NCBI RefSeq assembly: GCF_003001955.1
Contig: NZ_PVNH01000002.1
Coordinates: 248,001-312,000 of the forward strand
Origin: Prauserella shujinwangii
GTDB taxonomy: Bacteria; Actinomycetota; Actinomycetes; Mycobacteriales; Pseudonocardiaceae
Direction of reading: 5' to 3'
Length of the DNA: 64,000 bases
Both the position numbers and the translations under genes were made by a program. Below, one piece after another: positions 59,370 to 64,000 of this stretch (position 1 is its first letter; every line of letters begins with the position of its first letter). The notes under the pieces were generated by a model. It saw nothing but the letters and a program-made list of their open reading frames with translations. It searched no databases and was not told where the DNA came from.

Positions 59370-60895
59370 GGCGCGTGGTCGGTACCGACGGCGTGGTGGT
59401 GCGTGATCGTGCCGAGCGAACCGTCGGCGATGGCTTCGCTGGCCGCCCGCTTGGCCCGCTCCCACTGCCCGGCCGGATCCGCCTCGTCGCGGACGGCGAG
59501 CACCGTGAAGTACAGCGACGCGCCCGTCTCGTAGGCGTGCGACACGTGGCAGAGCACCAGCGGGTGGTCGAGTGAGTCCCGCAGCGCCGCCCGGACCCGG
59601 TCCCGCAACTCATCGAGCCGGGACCAGTACGTCGCGGTCTCCAGCGTCTCGACGCAGACACCGAGGTCCAGCAGCGCGTCCCGCTGCCGGGGCCCGGCGA
59701 ACCGCCCGCGCCGCCACGCCTCGCCGACCGCGGCGCCGAGCGCGACCGCGCCCTCCGGGCGCAGCACCCGGATCGCCGCCCTCCGCCGCCGCGCGATCTC
59801 GCGCGCCGACGCGCCGTGCCAGCCGAGCACGAGCAGGCACGGTTCCCCGATCCCGCGCCCGCGCAGGTACCGGCGCAGCAGCGCCGTCTTCCAGCCACCG
59901 GCCAGCGCGAGCGAGGAGTCGGTCTCGTCCGGATCGGAGAGCCGGGTGACGTCGGCGAGGAGCCCGCGCTGGGCCAGCTCCCGGACGGCGGAGGTGCCGC
60001 GCTGCCAGCCGTCGAGGGCGAACGCCTCGTACCGCTCGGCGGCGGGTGCGGGCCGCACCCGCACCGCGACCTCGGTGAGGACGCCGAGCGTGCCCTCGCT
60101 GCCCACCGCGAGCTGACGCAGGTCGGGTCCCGCCGCCGACGCGGGCGCGACGCCGAGCCGCCACTCACCACGCGGGGTCGCGAGACGCACCCCGACCACC
60201 ATGTCCTCGAACCGGCCGTACCCGGAGGAGGCCTGCCCGGCCGAGCGGGTGGCCGCGAAGCCCCCGATCGTCGCCCGCTCGAACGACTGCGGCACATGCC
60301 CGAGCGTGAAGCCCCGGTCGCCGAGCATGCGCTCGGCCTCGGGTCCCCGCACGCCGGCCTGCAGCACCGCGACGCGCGAGTCCGGATCGAGCGACACCAG
60401 CCGGTCGAGGCGGGCCAGGTCGAGCACGATCACCGCCTCCTTGTCGCCGCGCAGTGCCGTGACCCCGCCGACCACGGACGTGCCGCCGCCGAAGGGCACC
60501 ACCCCGATGTCCCCCTCGACGCACACGTCGAGCACCCGCTGCACCTGGTCGGGGTCGGCGGGCAGCACGACGGCGTCGGGCACCGTGAGTCCCAGCTCCG
60601 GCCTCCTGCGCCGCAGCAGGTCCAGGTACGACAGGCCGCCGCAGCGGCCGAGCCGCTCAGCGGGGTCGACCAGCACGTGCTCGGCGCCGACGACGGCGGC
60701 CAGCCCGGCACGCGTCCGCCGCGGCAGGCTCGACGACGGCACCTCGAGCGCGGCGTCGGGCACGACGGATGCGGAGGCGCCCGGCGTACCGATACGCTCG
60801 GCGAGCCAGCGCAAGACTTTCGGAGTCACGTCGGCCGCGGCCGCTCCCCGCGGTGTCCAGGCGCTTCGCAAACGGTGGTCAACGGTGTCGGTCAC
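59267..60895 (-). CDS. FAD-binding oxidase, alkyl-DHAP synthase (AGPS) family
   Basis: A 542-residue PCMH-type flavoprotein with VVPFGGGTSVVGGV FAD-phosphate motif, GHVPQSFERATIGGFAATRSAGQ and a C-terminal HHHAVGTDHAPYL resembling the AGPS active site. AGPS swaps an acyl for an alkyl chain on DHAP; actinobacterial homologues are of unproven activity. The GTG at 60895 is divergent from a TetR gene with a dyad between, and glpD follows, which ties the locus to glycerophosphate metabolism. Confidence 0.88.
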   Translation of the reverse strand: MTDTVDHRLRSAWTPRGAAAADVTPKVLRWLAERIGTPGASASVVPDAALEVPSSSLPRRTRAGLAAVVGAEHVLVDPAERLGRCGGLSYLDLLRRRRPELGLTVPDAVVLPADPDQVQRVLDVCVEGDIGVVPFGGGTSVVGGVTALRGDKEAVIVLDLARLDRLVSLDPDSRVAVLQAGVRGPEAERMLGDRGFTLGHVPQSFERATIGGFAATRSAGQASSGYGRFEDMVVGVRLATPRGEWRLGVAPASAAGPDLRQLAVGSEGTLGVLTEVAVRVRPAPAAERYEAFALDGWQRGTSAVRELAQRGLLADVTRLSDPDETDSSLALAGGWKTALLRRYLRGRGIGEPCLLVLGWHGASAREIARRRRAAIRVLRPEGAVALGAAVGEAWRRGRFAGPRQRDALLDLGVCVETLETATYWSRLDELRDRVRAALRDSLDHPLVLCHVSHAYETGASLYFTVLAVRDEADPAGQWERAKRAASEAIADGSLGTITHHHAVGTDHAPYLRAEIGDLGADVLAAARRAVDPTGILNPGKLV

Positions 60896-60902
60896 CGCTA
60901 GA

Positions 60903-60931
60903 GTGTGACATATGGCAGCTGAACGTCACAC
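60903..60931. promoter_or_regulatory. TetR-type operator GTGTGAC-N15-GTCACAC over a leaderless start
   Basis: A perfect 7-bp inverted repeat flanks the ATG at 60912; a TAGAGT -10 box (60899-60904) lies seven bases before that ATG. Repressor binding would block both tetR and the AGPS-like gene. Confidence 0.6.
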
Positions 60932-61550
60932 CCTGTCCGCGCCGAGCGGCCTCGCGGACGCCCGGACCCGTTCGGCGACCAGCCGGATGCCCGACGACGC
61001 GCTGCTCGACGCCGCCCGGGATTGCGTACTGGCCAGCGGGGTCCGGCGCACGACGCTGGCGGAGATCGCCCGGACCGCGAAGGTCAGCCGGATGACGCTC
61101 TACCGGCGCTTCCCCGACGTGCGGAGCATCCTCGCGGCACTGATGACGAGGGAATTCGGCGCCCTGCTGCGCCGGACGAGCGAGGAGGCGGCGACCGCGC
61201 GCACCGCGCGGGAGCGACTTGTCGACAGCGCCGTGGCCGGGGTGCGGGCACTGGTGACCGACCCGCTCATGCGCACCGTCCTCGACGTGGACGCCGACCT
61301 GCTGCTGCCCTACATCACCGAGCGGCTCGGCGCGACGCAGCGTCTCGCCGAGGACGGGTTGCGCGTGGTGATCGGCGCGGGGCACGAGGATGGCTCCATC
61401 CGGCGCGGGGACGTCGCGGCGCAGGTGCGCGCCGTCCTGCTCGTGGTCCAGTCGTTCGTGCTGTCGCTGCGCCCGGCGACCGTCGACGTGCCGGAGGAGG
61501 CGCTGCTCGCCGAGCTGCGCCACCTCCTCGACGCCGCCCTCGCCCCGTGA
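60912..61550 (+). CDS. TetR-family regulator
   Basis: A 212-residue TetR protein. HTH: DDALLDAARDCVLASG, TLAEIARTAKVSRMTLYRRFPDV. It is leaderless, overlaps glpD as GTGA and is divergent from the AGPS-like gene. It likely regulates both. Confidence 0.9.
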   Translation: MAAERHTLSAPSGLADARTRSATSRMPDDALLDAARDCVLASGVRRTTLAEIARTAKVSRMTLYRRFPDVRSILAALMTREFGALLRRTSEEAATARTARERLVDSAVAGVRALVTDPLMRTVLDVDADLLLPYITERLGATQRLAEDGLRVVIGAGHEDGSIRRGDVAAQVRAVLLVVQSFVLSLRPATVDVPEEALLAELRHLLDAALAP

Positions 61551-63106
61551 TCACCGCGTCGCTCACCGCCCGCCGCCGGGCCGCCGAGCTGGACGCCCTC
61601 GCCTCGGGCGAGCAGGTGGACCTGCTCGTGATCGGCGGCGGGGTGACCGGCGCGGGAATCGCGCTCGACGCCGCGTCCAGGGGCCTTTCGGTGGCGCTGG
61701 TGGAAGCGCACGACCTGGCGTTCGGCACGTCCCGCTGGTCCAGCAAGCTGGTGCACGGGGGGCTGCGTTACCTCGCCCACGGCGACGTGGGGATCGCCTG
61801 GGAGAGCGCGGTGGAACGGCACCTGCTCATGACGCGGACCGCGCCGCACCTGACCCGGTCGCTGCCGCAGCTGGTCCCGCTGCATCGCCGCACGTCACGA
61901 GCGCAGCAGGCACTCGTGACCGCGGGCCTGCACGCGGGCGACGCCCTGCGGCGGGCCGCGGGCACACCGTCGCACGTGCTGCCGCGCCCCCGCACCGTCC
62001 CGGCGCCCGAGGCGCTCGCGCTGGCTCCCGGACTCTCCCCCGCCGGGCTGCGGGGAGGCCTGCTCTCGTTCGACGGCGCGCTGACCGACGACGCGCGGCT
62101 CGTCGTTGCGCTCGCGCGGACGGCCGCGGCCCACGGAGCCCGGATCCTGACCCGGCTGCGGGCGCTGGCGGCGTCCGGCGACCGGGTCGTGGCCCGCGAC
62201 GAGCTCACCGGGGAGCGGGCGGAGCTGCGGGCGCGCCAGGTGGTCAACGCCGCGGGCGTCTGGGCGGGCTCGATCGTGCCCTCGGTGCGGCTGCGGCCCT
62301 CGCGTGGTTCGCACCTCGTGCTGGACGCCGAGCGCACGGGCCTGCGGGAGACCTCGGTGATGGTGCCCGTCCCCGGCACCCGGAACCGGTTCGTCCTCCT
62401 GCTCCCGCAACCGGGCGGCAAGCTCTACCTCGGCCTCACCGACGAGCCGGTCACCGGGGAGCCGCCAGACGTCGCTGACGTCCCGGAGTCCGATGTGGAC
62501 TTTCTGCTCGACGTGGCCTCCTCGGCGCTCGGCAGGCGGCTCGGACGGGGTGACGTGCTCGGCTCCTTCGCCGGGCTGCGGCCACTGATCGAGTCCGCGG
62601 GCGAGACCGCGGACCTGTCCAGGGCGCACGCGGTGCTGACCGACCCCGGCGGCGTCATCACGGTGGTCGGCGGCAAGCTCACGACGTACCGGCGGATGGC
62701 AGCCGACGCGGTGGACGCCGCCGTGGCGGCCACGGGACTGCGGGCGGGTCCGGTACGCACGGCGAGACTCCCGTTGCTGGGTGCGACATCGCGCGCCGCA
62801 CTGTCCGCAGTGGATGCCCCTGCCCGGTTGGTGGCCAAGTACGGCACCGAGGCTCCGCGCGTGGCCGCGCTGGCCGAGGTGGACGCCGAGCTCGGCCGCC
62901 CGCTGTTCGAAGGGTGCCCCGTCACGGGGGCGGAGGTCGTCTGGGCGGTACGGCACGAAGGAGCGCTCGACACCGAGGACGTGCTCCACCGGCGGACCCG
63001 CCTCGGTCTCGTTCCCGCCGAGGCACGAGCCGCCGAGCAGCGGGTCCGGGACCTGGTCGAGCGCGCGCTGCACGGACTGGGCACCGGATTTCCCCGTTCC
63101 TGGTAA
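61547..63106 (+). CDS. glpD: glycerol-3-phosphate dehydrogenase GlpD
   Basis: A 519-residue FAD enzyme oxidising sn-glycerol 3-phosphate to DHAP at the membrane. The FAD motif is LLVIGGGVTGAGIALDA, with LVEAHDLAFGTSRWSSKLVHGGLRY (split here at the family signature), VNAAGVWAG, and VVGGKLTTYRRMA. The C-terminal DAO_C helical domain is present. GTG 61547 overlaps the tetR stop. Its product DHAP is a substrate for the AGPS-type reaction encoded divergently. Confidence 0.95.
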   Translation: MITASLTARRRAAELDALASGEQVDLLVIGGGVTGAGIALDAASRGLSVALVEAHDLAFGTSRWSSKLVHGGLRYLAHGDVGIAWESAVERHLLMTRTAPHLTRSLPQLVPLHRRTSRAQQALVTAGLHAGDALRRAAGTPSHVLPRPRTVPAPEALALAPGLSPAGLRGGLLSFDGALTDDARLVVALARTAAAHGARILTRLRALAASGDRVVARDELTGERAELRARQVVNAAGVWAGSIVPSVRLRPSRGSHLVLDAERTGLRETSVMVPVPGTRNRFVLLLPQPGGKLYLGLTDEPVTGEPPDVADVPESDVDFLLDVASSALGRRLGRGDVLGSFAGLRPLIESAGETADLSRAHAVLTDPGGVITVVGGKLTTYRRMAADAVDAAVAATGLRAGPVRTARLPLLGATSRAALSAVDAPARLVAKYGTEAPRVAALAEVDAELGRPLFEGCPVTGAEVVWAVRHEGALDTEDVLHRRTRLGLVPAEARAAEQRVRDLVERALHGLGTGFPRSW

Positions 63107-63171
63107 AACTTGCGATCATGTGTGCGATCGTCGGCGTACGGTCGGCGTCGAAGGCACCACGGAGGGGATTC

Positions 63172-64000
63172 GTGCCACAGCGAACGCTGGAAATCGACAG
63201 CGTGTCCAAACGTTTCGGGGACGTCGTCGCCCTCGACTCGGTCAGCTTTGACGTGCGGCCCGGCGAGCTGTTCGGGTTCGTGGGCAGCAACGGAGCGGGC
63301 AAGACGACGGCGATGCGGATCGTGCTGGGCGTCGTGTCGGCCGACGCGGGCGAGGTCCGCTTCGACGGCAGGCCGGTGACGCACGAGATCCGCACCCGCA
63401 TCGGTTACATGCCGGAGGAACGCGGGCTGTACCCGAAGATGAAGGTGCTCGACCAGCTCGTCTACCTCGCGCAGCTGCACGGGATGCCGCCCAACGAAGC
63501 GCACCGCAACGCGGAGACGTGGATCGGCAGGCTCGGTCTCACCGACCGGCGCGCCGACGAGGTGCAGAAGCTCAGCCTCGGCAACCAGCAGCGCGTGCAG
63601 CTGGCCGCGGCACTCGTGCACGACCCCGCGGTGCTCGTGCTCGACGAGCCGTTCTCCGGCCTCGACCCGATCGCCGTGGACGTGATGAGCGACGTGCTCA
63701 GGGAGCAGGCCGCGTCCGGGGTGCCGGTGATCTTCTCCAGCCACCAGCTGGAACTCGTCGAGCGGCTGTGCGACCGCGTCGGCATCATCCGCAGCGGGCG
63801 GATCGTGGCGTGCGACTCGGTGGCCGAGCTGACCTCGAGCGCGGCGTCGCAGCTCGTCGTGTCGGCTCCGGCCGCGCCCCCGGGCTGGGCGGCCGCCCTT
63901 CCCGGGGTCAGGGTGGTGTCCGAGAGCGGCGGGTCCACCGTGCTCGAGCTGGCGCCGGACGCGGACGACCAGTCCGTGCTGGCCGCCGCGCTGGCGACCG
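63172..64000 (+). CDS. ABC transporter ATP-binding protein (NatA-like), truncated by window end
   Basis: Starts at GTG 63172 with GGAGGGG upstream and runs off the window (276 codons). Walker A is GSNGAGKTT, signature LSLGNQQRV, Walker B VLVLDEPFSGLDP and the H-loop FSSHQLE. A YMPEERGLYPKMKV segment is typical of NatA/Na+-efflux ATPases. The C-terminal extension begins near residue 215. The permease should be just to the right. Confidence 0.9.
   Translation, partial: MPQRTLEIDSVSKRFGDVVALDSVSFDVRPGELFGFVGSNGAGKTTAMRIVLGVVSADAGEVRFDGRPVTHEIRTRIGYMPEERGLYPKMKVLDQLVYLAQLHGMPPNEAHRNAETWIGRLGLTDRRADEVQKLSLGNQQRVQLAAALVHDPAVLVLDEPFSGLDPIAVDVMSDVLREQAASGVPVIFSSHQLELVERLCDRVGIIRSGRIVACDSVAELTSSAASQLVVSAPAAPPGWAAALPGVRVVSESGGSTVLELAPDADDQSVLAAALAT

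Overview
The window is high-GC (around 70 %) chromosomal DNA of an actinomycete, most like Amycolatopsis and related Pseudonocardiaceae. The reasons are the gene content (actinobacterial integration host factor, CysNC fusion, deazaflavin-type nitroreductases, KstR-type operators), many leaderless starts with a TANNNT box 6-8 bases before ATG/GTG, frequent GTG starts and 4-base ATGA/GTGA gene overlaps. No tRNA, rRNA, CRISPR, phage or insertion sequence was recognised. The genus is an inference from style, not a match.

Layout. (1) 1-14.5 kb is one catabolic island. Its core (7422-13554) is a CaiB-type CoA-transferase, enoyl-CoA hydratase, DUF35 Zn-ribbon/OB protein, SCP2-type thiolase, a catalytically degenerate SDR, an intact SDR and a second CaiB protein lacking the catalytic Asp. 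This composition is that of the bbs genes, which beta-oxidise benzylsuccinate in anaerobic toluene degraders, minus the acyl-CoA dehydrogenase. Around it lie a 2-hydroxyacid dehydrogenase, an aldehyde dehydrogenase, a TcuA-like flavoprotein, a nitronate-monooxygenase-like flavoprotein, a YciI-ABM fusion, an HMGL-like metallolyase and an alpha/beta hydrolase, with an IclR regulator at the end. I infer a pathway for a 2-substituted succinate or similar dicarboxylate; the substrate is unknown. (2) 14.5-34.8 kb is a mosaic of small units: TetR/nitroreductase with three operators, a secreted esterase, cupin/LysR, a SARP fragment and a frameshifted rhodanese, a GntR-ABC transporter, a guanidine-III riboswitch with an SMR exporter, HxlR/flavin-fold oxidoreductase, a nitroreductase-hemerythrin fusion, TauE with a CstR-like operator, a GH16-lectin glucanase, RecQ, DedA, RidA and a WYL regulator. 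(3) 34.9-45 kb holds PAPS metabolism (CysD, CysNC, CysQ) divergent from a SnoaL/DUF1214/SDR/sulfotransferase series flanked by two KstR-like operators, then a LysR and a PRISE-type reductase. (4) 45-58.6 kb carries XRE and DtxR regulators, an echA-fadD-tetR operon, an acyl-CoA dehydrogenase, a phosphopantetheinyl transferase, an isochorismate synthase, mIHF, a second fatty acyl-CoA ligase, a thioesterase and a secreted C39-like protease. (5) 58.6-64 kb has an AGPS-like flavoprotein divergent from tetR-glpD, and a truncated ABC-transporter ATPase at the right edge.

Cross-cutting features are long, nearly perfect intergenic hairpins that often contain stop codons of neighbouring genes, a strong bias of leaderless promoters toward regulator genes, and a 141-bp tandem duplication of palindrome-rich DNA upstream of the sulfotransferase.
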